Shown: positions 1 to 8,375 of the stretch, in pieces
Layout of the letters: each line of letters starts with the position of its first letter
How positions within the stretch are numbered: the first letter of the stretch is position 1
Assembly: GCF_048551375.1 (NCBI RefSeq)
Contig: NZ_JBLYZJ010000006.1
Location: forward strand, 62,001 to 126,000
DNA: 64,000 bases
Source of the DNA: Faucicola sp048551375
Lineage (GTDB): Bacteria; Pseudomonadota; Gammaproteobacteria; Pseudomonadales; Moraxellaceae
Direction of reading: 5' to 3'
The notes under the pieces: model-generated
Seen by the model: only the letters and a program-made list of their open reading frames with translations
Told to the model about the DNA's origin: nothing
Database searches by the model: none
Translations under genes and position numbers: made by a program

Positions 1-2133
1 ATACGCATAAGCCAATTTACGTCCTTTATCATCGTATTCCCAATACACCCCCTGCACTTCTGGCTCAAAGCCCTGCAAGATATTCACGCCCTCTTCGAGT
101 GCCAAGAAATACTCCAGCACCGCCCCATCCCACACTTCACCCGGAACGATACAATATACCCCCGGTGGATACGGCAACGCCCCTTCCATCGCCACACGCC
201 CTTGAATTTGACGCAGTGGTACAAGTTCAATGTCATTGCGAATAAAGGCATTATGAGCATCAAAAGCACTCATGGCGACTTTGGGGCGATGTTCTCGCTC
301 AAACATTTGTTTTTGCAGTTTATTGAGTTGATTTTTCGCATAAAAATTGTGCATTCTTTGACACAATTCATTGATAGATAGCTTGCGATATTGCGGATAG
401 GCTTTGGCAAGAGTCGGCAATACTTGGCTAACTGGGCTATTTTCACGAATATGCTTTTCAAAGCGTACAATGCGAGCGACCAAATGCTGAAATTTTGCCA
501 AAGTTTCAGCAGGGGTCAGCAAAAATAAAATCGAGTTTAAATCCGCCTTTTCTGGAATCACCGAGCTTTCACGCAGATAATGAGCCAGTATCGAAGCAGG
601 AATACCAGTTTCTTCATACTCACCTGTTTCCATGTCAATACCGGGCGTGGTTAATAGCAATTTACAAGGGTCGATAAAATATTGGTCGTCCGCATAATGC
701 TCAAAATCGTGCCACCTTGCCCCTGCCTCAAAACGGAAAAAACGAATATCATTGGCGATCGTTTCAGTGTCGTAATCTTGCCAATTTTTGCCATCAATTT
801 TGGGCGGTACAAACGGCAAAATCATGGTACAGGTATCAAGCAGCATTTTACGAGCCTCAATACCACCGACCACACATTCATGCCACATCCGTTGCCCTGC
901 CTTGCCTTCGTGCATTTTAGCATTGACATCTAGCGAGGCAAATAGCGGATAAAATGGCGAAGTCGAAACGTGCATCATAAAGGCATTGTTAAAGCGTTTA
1001 TGATTGACATAGCGAGCTTGACCGCTGATATGGTTGTCTTTTTTGTGAATTTGCGAGGCTTGCGAAAACCCTGCTTGTTGTTTATGCACAGACTGAGTGA
1101 CCAAAATTCCGGGGTCATTTTCGTTAAGTTCAAGCAGTAAAGGCGAGCAGTCACGCATCATCGGAATAAACTGCTCATAGCCGACCCACGCACTGTCAAA
1201 CAAGATATAATCACACAAATGCCCAATTCTATCGACTACTTGGCGAGCGTTATAAATCGTGCCGTCATACGTGCCAAGCTGAATCACGGCTAGGCGAAAT
1301 GGACGCTCGTTATCGGCTTTTTGTGGGGCGACTTCGGCAATACGCTGACGGATTTCGGCTTCATCAAAGCAATGGGCAGGAATTCCCCCAATCAAACCAT
1401 ACGCATTGCGGTCGGTTTCGAGATACACAGGGGTCGCCCCTGCCATCGTCAATGCCCCTTGATATACTGATTTATGGTTATTACGGTCAAACAATACCAA
1501 GTCGCCATGTGCCAATAATGCCCCAATGGCGATTTTATTGGAGGATGATGTACCATTTAGCACGAAGTAAGTCTTATCCGCATTAAACACTTTAGCGGCG
1601 TGGGCTTGTGCCTCGAACGCAGGGCCTTCATGGATGAGCAAATCGCCCAATCGCACATCGGCATTACACGAATCGGCACGGAATAAAGTTTCACCAAAGT
1701 ACAAATAAAAACGTCTGCCAGACGGATGCTTACGGAAAAACTGCCCGCCTTGATGCCCCGGACAGTCAAAGGCAGCATTGCCATAATCAGTATAATCCAT
1801 CAAGGCTTGGAAAAACGGTGGGTCAAGCGTGTCGATATAATCACTGGCGGCGGCATTGACCAATTGTCCGTTATAAAACTTTTGGTCATCGGCAAGCTCA
1901 AGCACGCCATACACATTGGGTAGCCACTCATCTGGCACGACATCGCCATACGGCAGGGCGACAAAAATCGGAATGTTAAATCCCAAATCCTCGATTTCTT
2001 GATAAACACGTGGCAAATCCGCCATTGTCACCACGATACTGGCAATATTGGTAAAGTCGGTGGATTCAAGGTCGATTAATTTGTATTTGCACTCAAGAGC
2101 GTATTCAATATCGTTGCTAATGGCGATTTTCAT
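1..2133 (-). CDS. Orn/Lys/Arg decarboxylase, probably ornithine decarboxylase (3' end cut by window edge)
   Basis: A PLP-dependent group III basic amino acid decarboxylase that would convert ornithine to putrescine with release of CO2 in the cytosol. The frame is open from the ATG at 2133 to the left edge (711 codons). E. coli SpeC (711 aa) and SpeF (732 aa) are of similar size, so only the extreme C terminus should be missing. Visible marks are an N-terminal flavodoxin-like wing domain, the segment ADVRLGDLLIHEG, the substrate/PLP region FDSAWVGYEQF and the Schiff-base lysine in SVHKQQAGFSQ. The Q-rich form of that motif favours ornithine over lysine or arginine as substrate; this is an inference. 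The arc operon at 26597-31851 makes ornithine, so the two could connect metabolically. It is divergent from frdA across a gap of about 220 bases. Confidence 0.85.
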   Translation of the reverse strand, partial: MKIAISNDIEYALECKYKLIDLESTDFTNIASIVVTMADLPRVYQEIEDLGFNIPIFVALPYGDVVPDEWLPNVYGVLELADDQKFYNGQLVNAAASDYIDTLDPPFFQALMDYTDYGNAAFDCPGHQGGQFFRKHPSGRRFYLYFGETLFRADSCNADVRLGDLLIHEGPAFEAQAHAAKVFNADKTYFVLNGTSSSNKIAIGALLAHGDLVLFDRNNHKSVYQGALTMAGATPVYLETDRNAYGLIGGIPAHCFDEAEIRQRIAEVAPQKADNERPFRLAVIQLGTYDGTIYNARQVVDRIGHLCDYILFDSAWVGYEQFIPMMRDCSPLLLELNENDPGILVTQSVHKQQAGFSQASQIHKKDNHISGQARYVNHKRFNNAFMMHVSTSPFYPLFASLDVNAKMHEGKAGQRMWHECVVGGIEARKMLLDTCTMILPFVPPKIDGKNWQDYDTETIANDIRFFRFEAGARWHDFEHYADDQYFIDPCKLLLTTPGIDMETGEYEETGIPASILAHYLRESSVIPEKADLNSILFLLTPAETLAKFQHLVARIVRFEKHIRENSPVSQVLPTLAKAYPQYRKLSINELCQRMHNFYAKNQLNKLQKQMFEREHRPKVAMSAFDAHNAFIRNDIELVPLRQIQGRVAMEGALPYPPGVYCIVPGEVWDGAVLEYFLALEEGVNILQGFEPEVQGVYWEYDDKGRKLAYAY

Positions 2134-2355
2134 AAATTTTCCTTATTTTTAATCAATCCTGCTATCTTAACGTAAATCCCTTTTGGTAAATAGTGCAAAA
2201 TTGCAAGCCCTTATTCGCCTAATGATTGCCCTAACTTTTTCGGTCAAATCGTGTTAAAATAATCCACAATGACAATAATGTTTATAAAAAAATAACGATT
2301 TAACGCATATCAAAACCCATCATAACAATATTTTTAGCAACGAGAACAACAACTT

Positions 2356-4131
2356 ATGAATCCTATCATTGAATACGCCCAAGCCGATGTGGCGATTATC
2401 GGTGCAGGTGGGGCAGGTTTGCGTGCCGCTATCGAAATCGCTCGCAATGACCCACAAGCCTCGATTGCCCTTATTTCCAAAGTCTATCCCATGCGTAGCC
2501 ATACGGTCGCTGCTGAAGGCGGTGCTGCTGGTGTGGTGCGTGATGATGACAGCCTTGACAATCACTTTAATGACACTGTATCAGGTGGCGACTGGCTGTG
2601 CGACCAAGATGTTGTGCAGTATTTTGTCGAACACGCTACCGAAGAGATGATTCAGCTTGAGCATTGGGGCTGTCCGTGGTCACGCCTACCGGATGGTCGT
2701 GCCAATGTCCGCCGATTTGGGGGCATGAAAATCCCTCGCACTTGGTTTGCTGCCGACAAAACAGGCTTTCACATTCTGCATACCCTTTTTCAAACTTCCC
2801 TACAATATCCGAGTATCAAACGCTTCGATGAGCATTTTGCGTTGGATTTATTGGTGGAAAATTATGAGTTAAAAGGCGTATTGGTATTTGATATGCAAAA
2901 TGGCGTGGTGCGTGCCATCGCTGCCAAAAGCGTGATTATCGCCACAGGTGGTGCAGGGCGTGTGTTCCAGTACAACACCAATGGCGGTATCGTCACAGGC
3001 GATGGTATGGCGTTGGCGTATCGTCACGGCTTGCCATTGCAAGACATGGAATTTGTGCAATATCACCCCACAGGCTTACCCGGCTCTGGGATTTTGATGA
3101 CCGAAGCCTGTCGTGGCGAAGGTGGGATTTTGACCAATAAAGACGGCTATCGCTATTTACAAGATTATGGGCTAGGGCCTGAAACCCCACTCGGTGAACC
3201 CAAAAACAAATACATGGAACTGGGGCCTCGTGACCGTTTATCGCAAGCCTTTTATCACGAATGGAAAAAAGGTCGCACCATCGAAACCGCTCGAGGGGCG
3301 GTGGTTAATTTGGATTTACGTCATTTGGGCGAAGCCTATATCAATGAACGCTTACCATTTATTCGCTCATTGTCCAAAAAATTTGTCGGCGTTGACCCTG
3401 TGACCGCCCCCATTCCTGTACGTCCAACCGCTCACTACACGATGGGCGGTATCAAAACCGATATCCGTTGCCAAACCCCATTGGCAGGGCTATTTGCCAT
3501 CGGTGAATGTGCGTCTGTGGGCTTGCATGGGGCAAACCGACTGGGTTCAAACTCACTGGCAGAGCTATCGGTGTTTGGTAAAGTGGCAGGCGAAAACGCC
3601 CTTGCACACGCCAGTCAACAAGCCTTTGCCGATAAAAACCAACTCATGCAACTGGCTCAACTGGGCTTTGCCCCATTTTTACGCTTATTAACCCAAACCG
3701 AGGGGCAAGAAAATCCTGCCTTGATTCGTCATGATTTGGGGCTGTTAATGGAAACCCATATCGGTATTTATCGTAGCCATGACGATTGTGAGCAAGCCAA
3801 ACGCAAAATTGCCGACCTCAAAGCCCGTTATCAAAACGTCAAAGTCACTGATAAAAGCCTTGTATTTAACACCGACTGGCTGACCGTGATTGAGCTTGGC
3901 TTTTTGCTCGATGTCGCAGAAGCGATGATTTATAGTGCGGACGCTCGCACCGAATCTCGTGGCTCACACCAACGCCTTGACTACACCGAACGCAATGACA
4001 GCGACTTTTTACGCCATAGCTTGGCATATTATAACGACCGCCAACCACCCGATATCCGCTACGCCCCTGTGACCATCACCAAATCACAACCTGCACAGCG
4101 AGCCTATGGTGAAGCAGGTGAGAAAAAATAA
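2356..4131 (+). CDS. frdA: Fumarate reductase flavoprotein subunit FrdA
   Basis: Catalytic subunit of quinol:fumarate reductase, which reduces fumarate to succinate at the inner membrane face during low-oxygen growth. The 591-aa product (E. coli FrdA is 602 aa) begins with a Rossmann motif (GAGGAGLRAA, near residues 16-25). It carries the covalent-FAD histidine in MRSHTVAAEGG (His49), the substrate-site segment QYHPTGLPGSG, TEACRGEGG and the C-terminal GGIKTD region. It is called fumarate reductase rather than succinate dehydrogenase because of the gene order A-B-C-D, the FrdC/FrdD-type anchors downstream and the FrdB-like iron-sulphur subunit. FAD attachment in this family needs SdhE, which is encoded at 14205-14471. 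First gene of a four-gene operon. Confidence 0.95.
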   Translation: MNPIIEYAQADVAIIGAGGAGLRAAIEIARNDPQASIALISKVYPMRSHTVAAEGGAAGVVRDDDSLDNHFNDTVSGGDWLCDQDVVQYFVEHATEEMIQLEHWGCPWSRLPDGRANVRRFGGMKIPRTWFAADKTGFHILHTLFQTSLQYPSIKRFDEHFALDLLVENYELKGVLVFDMQNGVVRAIAAKSVIIATGGAGRVFQYNTNGGIVTGDGMALAYRHGLPLQDMEFVQYHPTGLPGSGILMTEACRGEGGILTNKDGYRYLQDYGLGPETPLGEPKNKYMELGPRDRLSQAFYHEWKKGRTIETARGAVVNLDLRHLGEAYINERLPFIRSLSKKFVGVDPVTAPIPVRPTAHYTMGGIKTDIRCQTPLAGLFAIGECASVGLHGANRLGSNSLAELSVFGKVAGENALAHASQQAFADKNQLMQLAQLGFAPFLRLLTQTEGQENPALIRHDLGLLMETHIGIYRSHDDCEQAKRKIADLKARYQNVKVTDKSLVFNTDWLTVIELGFLLDVAEAMIYSADARTESRGSHQRLDYTERNDSDFLRHSLAYYNDRQPPDIRYAPVTITKSQPAQRAYGEAGEKK

Positions 4132-4167
4132 AATAATTGGCTTTTTTGATAATCAAACGAGAATATT

Positions 4168-4983
4168 ATGCAAAACAAAATAACATCCGAAACGCTTGGT
4201 AACATCACCATCGAAGTTTTGCGTTACCGTCCAGAACAAGACAGCGAATTATGGTGGCAACCCTTTGAGGTCGAATGGACGCAAGATATGTCGATTCTTG
4301 ACGCACTGCTTTATATCAAAGACCGCTTTGCCCCAGACCTCGCCTTTCGTTGGTCATGCCGTATGGAAGTCTGTGGCTCGTGTGGCATGGTGGTCAATGG
4401 CGTACCTAAATTGGCGTGTTCGACCTTTGTCCGTGACTACGCCAGCCTTGGTAAAATCAGCATTGGGGCATTAGACCAACTCCCCATCGAAAAAGACTTG
4501 GTGGTCGATGTCAATCCATTTATCGAAAAACTCGAATCCATCAAGCCCTACATCATCAATGCGATGGTCAATCCCAGTATTGCCAACGCAGATGGGGCGA
4601 TGGCAAGCAAAATCCCAGAGCAAGTCGCACCCCAAAAAGAATTTAAACAAACCCCAGCCCAACTTGCCAAATTCAAGCCTTATACCATGTGTATCAACTG
4701 CTTGCTATGCTACCAAGCCTGTCCGCAAGTCGGCTTAAACGCCAACTTCTTAGGGCCAGCCGCTTCTGCCCTTGCTCATCGCTACAACCTTGATAACCGT
4801 GACACAGGGGCAAGCCAGCGTTTTAGCGTGTTAAACAAAGCCGATGGCATTTGGCCTTGCACCTTTGTCGGCTACTGCTCCGAAGTCTGCCCAAAACACG
4901 TTGACCCAGCAGGGGCGATTCAGCAAACCAAAGCCGCCGCCGTACCCTATTGGGCAAAATCGCTATTTGGTAATAATAACTGA
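4168..4983 (+). CDS. frdB: Fumarate reductase iron-sulphur subunit FrdB
   Basis: Electron-transfer subunit linking the quinol site of FrdCD to FAD in FrdA. The N-terminal 2Fe-2S ferredoxin domain shows CRMEVCGSCGMVVNGVPK followed by ACSTF. The C-terminal domain has two cysteine clusters, CINCLLCYQACPQ and CTFVGYCSEVCPKHVDP, for the 4Fe-4S and 3Fe-4S centres. The 271-aa length is longer than E. coli FrdB (244 aa), mainly through an insert between the two domains (around residues 125-160, rich in Ala, Lys and Gln). It starts 36 bases after frdA and is followed by a palindromic repeat before frdC. Confidence 0.95.
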   Translation: MQNKITSETLGNITIEVLRYRPEQDSELWWQPFEVEWTQDMSILDALLYIKDRFAPDLAFRWSCRMEVCGSCGMVVNGVPKLACSTFVRDYASLGKISIGALDQLPIEKDLVVDVNPFIEKLESIKPYIINAMVNPSIANADGAMASKIPEQVAPQKEFKQTPAQLAKFKPYTMCINCLLCYQACPQVGLNANFLGPAASALAHRYNLDNRDTGASQRFSVLNKADGIWPCTFVGYCSEVCPKHVDPAGAIQQTKAAAVPYWAKSLFGNNN

Positions 4984-5030
4984 TTGAAAATAATATAGTG
5001 AATTAAATCAAGAATAATACGTTGAGATTT

Positions 5031-5054
5031 TGGGCGTATGCAATACGCCCCTAC
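5031..5054. repeat. Short palindromic repeat, family A copy 1
   Basis: TGGGCGTATGCAATACGCCC followed by CTAC forms a short hairpin between frdB and frdC. The same core (GGGCGTAT-N-ATACGCCCCTAC) recurs at about 8328, 19784, 24547, 24988 and 58522, with a GGGGCTTA variant at 6008 and 24504. Located inside the operon, it could attenuate or stabilise the frdAB part of the transcript. Confidence 0.8.
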
Positions 5055-5112
5055 CTAACCCTAACGGCTTTATTCTTAATTTAAATGACTATCATTGAAA
5101 GGGGGAAATAAT

Positions 5113-5607
5113 ATGACAACAACCACAAAAACCGATATTTCACCAACGAATATGCCCCAAGCCATTGATACCGCCATTAATGAGCAACTGGCAACGGACA
5201 ATCACCTGAGTATGCAGGTGCGTAAGCCCTATATCAAGCCACAGCCTGCCGACTGGTATCAGCATAATGGATTTTTTAAACGCTATATGCTTCGAGAACT
5301 CACCGCCGTGCCTGTCGCCCTTGAAGCCCTTAATCTGTTTTGGGGCTTGGCAAGTCTAGCAGGCAGTGCAAGCCAATGGCAACACTGGGTCAATGTACAA
5401 AGCAATGTATTGATGATAGTTTTTCATCTGATTGTCATTGTTGCAGGATTGTTTAACAGCAAAACTTGGTTTGAAGCCATGCCAAAAGCCGTACGCATCC
5501 AACAAGGCGAAAAATTTGTCGCTAATAACGTGCTAATTGGCGGTAGCTGGGCGACATTGGCAGTGATTTTATTGGCGTTGTGCGGTATTGTCGCCTATTT
5601 TTCATAA
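5113..5607 (+). CDS. frdC: Fumarate reductase membrane anchor FrdC
   Basis: Integral membrane subunit that with FrdD anchors FrdAB and binds the quinol. Three hydrophobic segments lie in the conserved C-terminal 130 residues, beginning at VRKPYIKPQPADWYQ, which resembles the N terminus of E. coli FrdC (131 aa). The product here is 164 aa because of a polar, Thr-rich N-terminal extension of about 35 residues. The ATG at 5113 is chosen because AAAGGGGG lies 8 bases upstream; an in-frame TTG at 5095 would overlap that site. A Glu in RELTAVPVALEALN sits where FrdC proteins carry a quinone-site Glu. Confidence 0.9.
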   Translation: MTTTTKTDISPTNMPQAIDTAINEQLATDNHLSMQVRKPYIKPQPADWYQHNGFFKRYMLRELTAVPVALEALNLFWGLASLAGSASQWQHWVNVQSNVLMIVFHLIVIVAGLFNSKTWFEAMPKAVRIQQGEKFVANNVLIGGSWATLAVILLALCGIVAYFS

Positions 5608-5635
5608 CAAAGATTAAAAATTAAAGGTCTAAACC

Positions 5636-5986
5636 ATGAGCGAAAAACATCTTAAGCCGATTTATTGGGGTATCTTTTCGGTCGGTGGGACAGTCGCCGC
5701 CCTTGCCCTTGCCCCACTGGTGTTGGTCATTTGTCTATTGTTACCGTTAGGCATCTTGGGTAATGCCGACACGTTTTATCAAAATGTGCATAATTTTATC
5801 GCCAATCCGTTGGTCTATGTTGTATTGGTAGGGCTGATTTTTACCTTGCTATGGCATGGCGTGCATCGGTTTTATTATATTTTGCATGATATGCACATTC
5901 ATGTCGGCAATGGCGTGCGGTTATTTTTCTATGCCATCGCTATTATTGCCTTTGTGATGTGTTTGTATTGTGGTTTGATAAAATAA
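5636..5986 (+). CDS. frdD: Fumarate reductase membrane anchor FrdD
   Basis: Second small membrane anchor of fumarate reductase (116 aa; E. coli FrdD is 119 aa). It has three transmembrane segments and the family pattern KPIYWGIFSVGGTVAA at the start and HGVHRFYYILHDMHIH before the last helix. It follows frdC by 28 bases. The gene ends the operon; downstream is a family A palindrome and then the tRNA-Glu promoter. Confidence 0.92.
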   Translation: MSEKHLKPIYWGIFSVGGTVAALALAPLVLVICLLLPLGILGNADTFYQNVHNFIANPLVYVVLVGLIFTLLWHGVHRFYYILHDMHIHVGNGVRLFFYAIAIIAFVMCLYCGLIK

Positions 5987-6007
5987 ACCCTGTTGAAAAA
6001 TTATTTT

Positions 6008-6038
6008 GGGGCTTAAGGCTTATACAATAAGCCCCTAC
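6008..6038. repeat. Short palindromic repeat, family A variant
   Basis: GGGGCTTAAGGCTTATACAATAAGCCCCTAC: GGGGCTTA pairs with TAAGCCCC. It lies 21 bases after the frdD stop, where it could act as the operon's 3' hairpin. Confidence 0.7.
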
Positions 6039-6113
6039 AAAATGGTTTTAATTTGTCATTGAGCTGGCGATATAATATTTTTTGCAAAAATATAAAAATA
6101 TTGCAAAAAACAC

Positions 6114-6142
6114 TTGACGTAAAAAACAAATATCTATATCAT
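6114..6142 (+). promoter_or_regulatory. Promoter of tRNA-Glu
   Basis: TTGACG (6114-6119) and TATCAT (6137-6142) are separated by 17 bases, close to the sigma-70 consensus. The predicted start is near 6149, leaving a leader of about 65 bases that contains the inverted pair CTTCGAC/GTCGAAG before the tRNA. Confidence 0.65.
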
Positions 6143-6213
6143 ACGCACCACTTCGACATTAACGGTGAAAGCGGTCGAAGTCACGATTAAGCAATTGCTT
6201 AAAAGTGTCTAGT

Positions 6214-6289
6214 GTCCCCATCGTCTAGAGGCCTAGGACATCGCCCTTTCACGGCGGTAACCGGGGTTCGAATCCCCGTGGGGACGCCA
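6214..6289 (+). tRNA. tRNA-Glu (anticodon TTC)
   Basis: A complete 76-base cloverleaf. The acceptor stem is GTCCCCA with TGGGGAC, the anticodon stem TCGCC/GGCGG holds loop CTTTCAC (anticodon TTC at 6248-6250), the T arm is CCGGGG TTCGAAT CCCCG, and the discriminator G and CCA are encoded in the DNA. It stands alone, with its own promoter and terminator. Confidence 0.97.
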
Positions 6290-6313
6290 ATTTTTACTTG
6301 ACGGTAAAATGAT

Positions 6314-6346
6314 AAAAGCCATTACTTCATTGTAGTGGCTTTTTTG
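6314..6346. terminator. Rho-independent terminator after tRNA-Glu
   Basis: The stem AAAAGCCATTAC / GTAGTGGCTTTT (with one G-T pair) is followed by T residues on the plus strand and preceded by A residues. It can therefore also end the convergent ispD transcript. Confidence 0.8.
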
Positions 6347-6377
6347 TTTGCTGATTTTTATTTTTCTCTAAACTGAA

Positions 6378-7127
6378 TCATAACGTATTAACGCCCTGAT
6401 GTGTTAGGAACACTTCCGCAAACATCAAATCCTCTGGAAAGGTCAGTTTAATATTGCTATGACTGCCCTCAACCAACAGCGGATATTCCTCATTCCCCAA
6501 TTTATTGGCAAAATACTCAAACAAACTTGCTTCATCAGTAAACGGAATAGCCTGCTCAATGGCTTGGCTTAAATAGTCATACAGCTTGGCAAGCGGAAAA
6601 ATTTGCGGTGTCTGTGCCAACCACAACTGACTACGGTCAATCGTGGTTTTGGCTAACACTTGATTATCTTGTTCAATGATTTGCTTCACCGTATCTCGCA
6701 CAGGTACAGCCAAAATCCCCCCTGCACTACTCGCTATATCCGCATCCGTCACCGACTGTATCAACTTCTCGATATCTTGGGGCAACACACAAGGGCGAGC
6801 CGCATCGTGAATCAGCACCCAATCTTGGCTTTGTGCTAGCGTATCCAAACTTTGCCAAATCGTTTGCACCCCATTAAACACCGAATTCATCCGTTCTGCT
6901 CCACCGATGACCCAATGAATCGGCATCGCAAAATCAAGGGTTTTGGCAACCTCATCTTCATTTGAAACGACTAAATAGCAGTCTGTTAAATCATTCACTT
7001 GGCTTAACGCATAAAGGCTATGCTGTAGCACGGTTTTGCCGTGGATGGGGGTGTATTGTTTGGGTTTGCTCGTGCCGAAGCGTTTACCCACGCCTGCTGA
7101 TACCACAATGCAATGAATCGTCATCAA
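6378..7127 (-). CDS. ispD: 2-C-methyl-D-erythritol 4-phosphate cytidylyltransferase IspD
   Basis: Cytosolic enzyme of the MEP isoprenoid pathway that joins CTP and MEP to form CDP-ME. The N-terminal glycine-rich nucleotide site AGVGKRFGTSKPKQY (residues about 11-25), the middle VLIHDAARPCV and the later TTIDRSQLWLAQTPQIF with TDEAS match the family. The length of 249 aa is slightly over the usual 230-236. The start overlaps the end of ftsB by a few bases, the common ftsB-ispD arrangement in gammaproteobacteria, so the two are likely co-translated. Confidence 0.95.
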   Translation of the reverse strand: MMTIHCIVVSAGVGKRFGTSKPKQYTPIHGKTVLQHSLYALSQVNDLTDCYLVVSNEDEVAKTLDFAMPIHWVIGGAERMNSVFNGVQTIWQSLDTLAQSQDWVLIHDAARPCVLPQDIEKLIQSVTDADIASSAGGILAVPVRDTVKQIIEQDNQVLAKTTIDRSQLWLAQTPQIFPLAKLYDYLSQAIEQAIPFTDEASLFEYFANKLGNEEYPLLVEGSHSNIKLTFPEDLMFAEVFLTHQGVNTL

Positions 7128-7522
7128 TGCGTCTCTTCTGGATTGATAGGGGCTTGAGGGGTAGCGTTAGTGTATTGGCTATCAATTTGTGGTGGAATCG
7201 TGCCTTCAGTGGAATAAACCGTTGGTGCGGTGGACATTTGCACGAATGTTTCGCCTTGTTTGATTAGCCCTAAATCTGAGCGAGCGTGTTCCTCCACGGC
7301 TTCTACCCCACTTTTAAGGTCTTGCACATCCGCCAATAGCACTTGGTTAGCTTTTTGCTGTTCACTATTGATATAGGTCTGCTCGTGGATTTGTTTGTTA
7401 AGTCGATTCAGGTCACTTCGCCCATTCGTGCCAAACCAATATTGATATTGCAACGCCAATAGAACAACGATGGCAAAGATTATCATAAAAAGTTGGCGAA
7501 TATAGGTCATGGGTTGGCTCAA
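7124..7522 (-). CDS. ftsB: Cell division protein FtsB
   Basis: A bitopic inner-membrane protein of the divisome FtsQLB complex. The 132-aa product has one N-terminal transmembrane helix (about residues 8-25, LFMIIFAIVVLLALQYQYWFG) and then a coiled coil of about 40 residues (LNRLNKQIHEQ... NQVLLADVQDL). The GSGVEAVEEHAR-like segment and DLGLIKQGE are typical of FtsB (E. coli 103 aa, ending EER-AR-ELGM-KPGE). A disordered Pro/Thr-rich tail of about 35 residues is extra. It lies directly upstream of ispD. Confidence 0.88.
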   Translation of the reverse strand: MSQPMTYIRQLFMIIFAIVVLLALQYQYWFGTNGRSDLNRLNKQIHEQTYINSEQQKANQVLLADVQDLKSGVEAVEEHARSDLGLIKQGETFVQMSTAPTVYSTEGTIPPQIDSQYTNATPQAPINPEETH

Positions 7523-7632
7523 GGGTGTTTACTAAAAGAGTGATTGCTAAAAACTGATAAATTTTCGCCTAATTACCGCAAAATACTAGGCGAGGCTATT
7601 GTAGCAAATTCAACACATTGGCGTAAAATTTT

Positions 7633-7803
7633 TTAGCATTCAATACACGACACGATGGTGACTTTCAACCCTTCTTGCTGATATTCTTCTTCAAGCTGTT
7701 GTTTGGCTTGCTCACAGCTTTCTGCTAATACCATAACATCTCTAAGTTGTTTTGTACCGATTAAACAATATTTAATATAAAAACTTCTGATAATCTCAAC
7801 CAT
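7633..7803 (-). CDS. Small hypothetical protein (56 aa), divergent from XRE regulator
   Basis: ATG at 7803 to TAA at 7633 encodes a 56-residue protein that I do not recognise. It has an N-terminal hydrophobic/aromatic stretch (IIRSFYIKYCLIG), then a charged helix rich in Glu and Gln (ESCEQAKQQLEEEYQQEG), and ends in a short strand with two cysteines (SCIEC). Its start faces that of the XRE regulator at 7989. The 185-base gap between them holds palindromic and direct repeats. The divergent layout suggests co-regulation. No clear Shine-Dalgarno is visible, so coding is uncertain. Confidence 0.5.
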   Translation of the reverse strand: MVEIIRSFYIKYCLIGTKQLRDVMVLAESCEQAKQQLEEEYQQEGLKVTIVSCIEC

Positions 7804-7831
7804 GATAACACTATCCCTAATTCTATTAATT

Positions 7832-7925
7832 CCCTAAAAACACTAGGGGTTTCCCAAAATGAGAAATATATATTTGTTTTTTATTTATGTCAACTATAGT
7901 GCGTGTACTTTTAAAGAGTGTACTT
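7832..7925. promoter_or_regulatory. Candidate operator region between the mini-ORF and the XRE regulator
   Basis: CCCTA (7832-7836) and TAGGG (7844-7848) form an inverted repeat with a 7-base centre. GTGTACTT occurs twice (7903-7910 and 7918-7925) with a 15-base period. Small XRE controllers usually bind such paired sites next to their own gene. Assignment as operator is inference. Confidence 0.35.
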
Positions 7926-7988
7926 ATAGAGCGTTATTTTATAAGTGATTTTTCGTTAGCATTTGTTTTTATCTATCAAGGAAAGCTC

Positions 7989-8228
7989 ATGCAAACTGAC
8001 CCATTAAAAATTTTTGGCTTACGTTTGGTCGAAGTACGTAAGCAAAAAGGATTATCACAAGAACGATTGGCTTTGGAAAGTGGACTGGCTCGTAGCTATT
8101 TGAGTGGGGTTGAGCGTGGACAACGTAATCTTGCCTTATTGAATATTTATAAACTGGCGAATGCCTTGGAAGTTGAGCCTGCGTTTTTGCTGGAATTACC
8201 GAGTAAAATGTCAACGACAGATAGGTAA
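7989..8228 (+). CDS. XRE-family transcriptional regulator, controller-protein like
   Basis: A 79-aa protein that is almost entirely one helix-turn-helix domain: FGLRLVEVRKQKGLSQERLALESGLARSYLSGVERGQRN, then NIYKLANALEVEP. This is the layout of restriction-modification controller (C) proteins and short phage-type repressors. The ATG at 7989 has AAGGAAA about 6 bases upstream; the longer in-frame option from 7887 lacks this and would add a non-conserved leader. No restriction or methylase gene is adjacent, so it is an orphan. Its likely targets are its own promoter and the divergent 56-aa ORF. Confidence 0.8.
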   Translation: MQTDPLKIFGLRLVEVRKQKGLSQERLALESGLARSYLSGVERGQRNLALLNIYKLANALEVEPAFLLELPSKMSTTDR

Positions 8229-8263
8229 TGTTATTTTATTAAATGACTCGTTCACAATTCATA

Positions 8264-8298
8264 TAAAAAAAGAGCATAGTTAATATGCTCTTTTTTTT
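8264..8298. terminator. Bidirectional terminator between XRE gene and enolase
   Basis: AAAAAAGAGCATA - GTTAA - TATGCTCTTTTTT: a strong stem flanked by A on one side and T on the other. It can serve both the plus-strand regulator and the minus-strand enolase. Confidence 0.85.
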
Positions 8299-8327
8299 GG
8301 ATTTAATGCCAAATAATACTTTGAGTT

Positions 8328-8354
8328 TTAGGCGTATCCAATACGCCCCTACAA
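8328..8354. repeat. Short palindromic repeat, family A copy
   Basis: GGCGTATCCAATACGCC followed by CCTACAAA, lying just after the enolase stop on its downstream side. Confidence 0.75.
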
Positions 8355-8375
8355 AGCGAATGATTTTGTAAAATA

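Noticed and set aside
2356..5986. Succinate dehydrogenase (sdh) operon
   Set aside because: The order A-B-C-D and the FrdC/FrdD-type anchors fit fumarate reductase; sdh operons usually run C-D-A-B.
7887..7988. Longer XRE protein starting at 7887
   Set aside because: It would translate through the repeat-rich operator region and has no ribosome site; the ATG at 7989 has AAGGAAA and matches the usual domain start.
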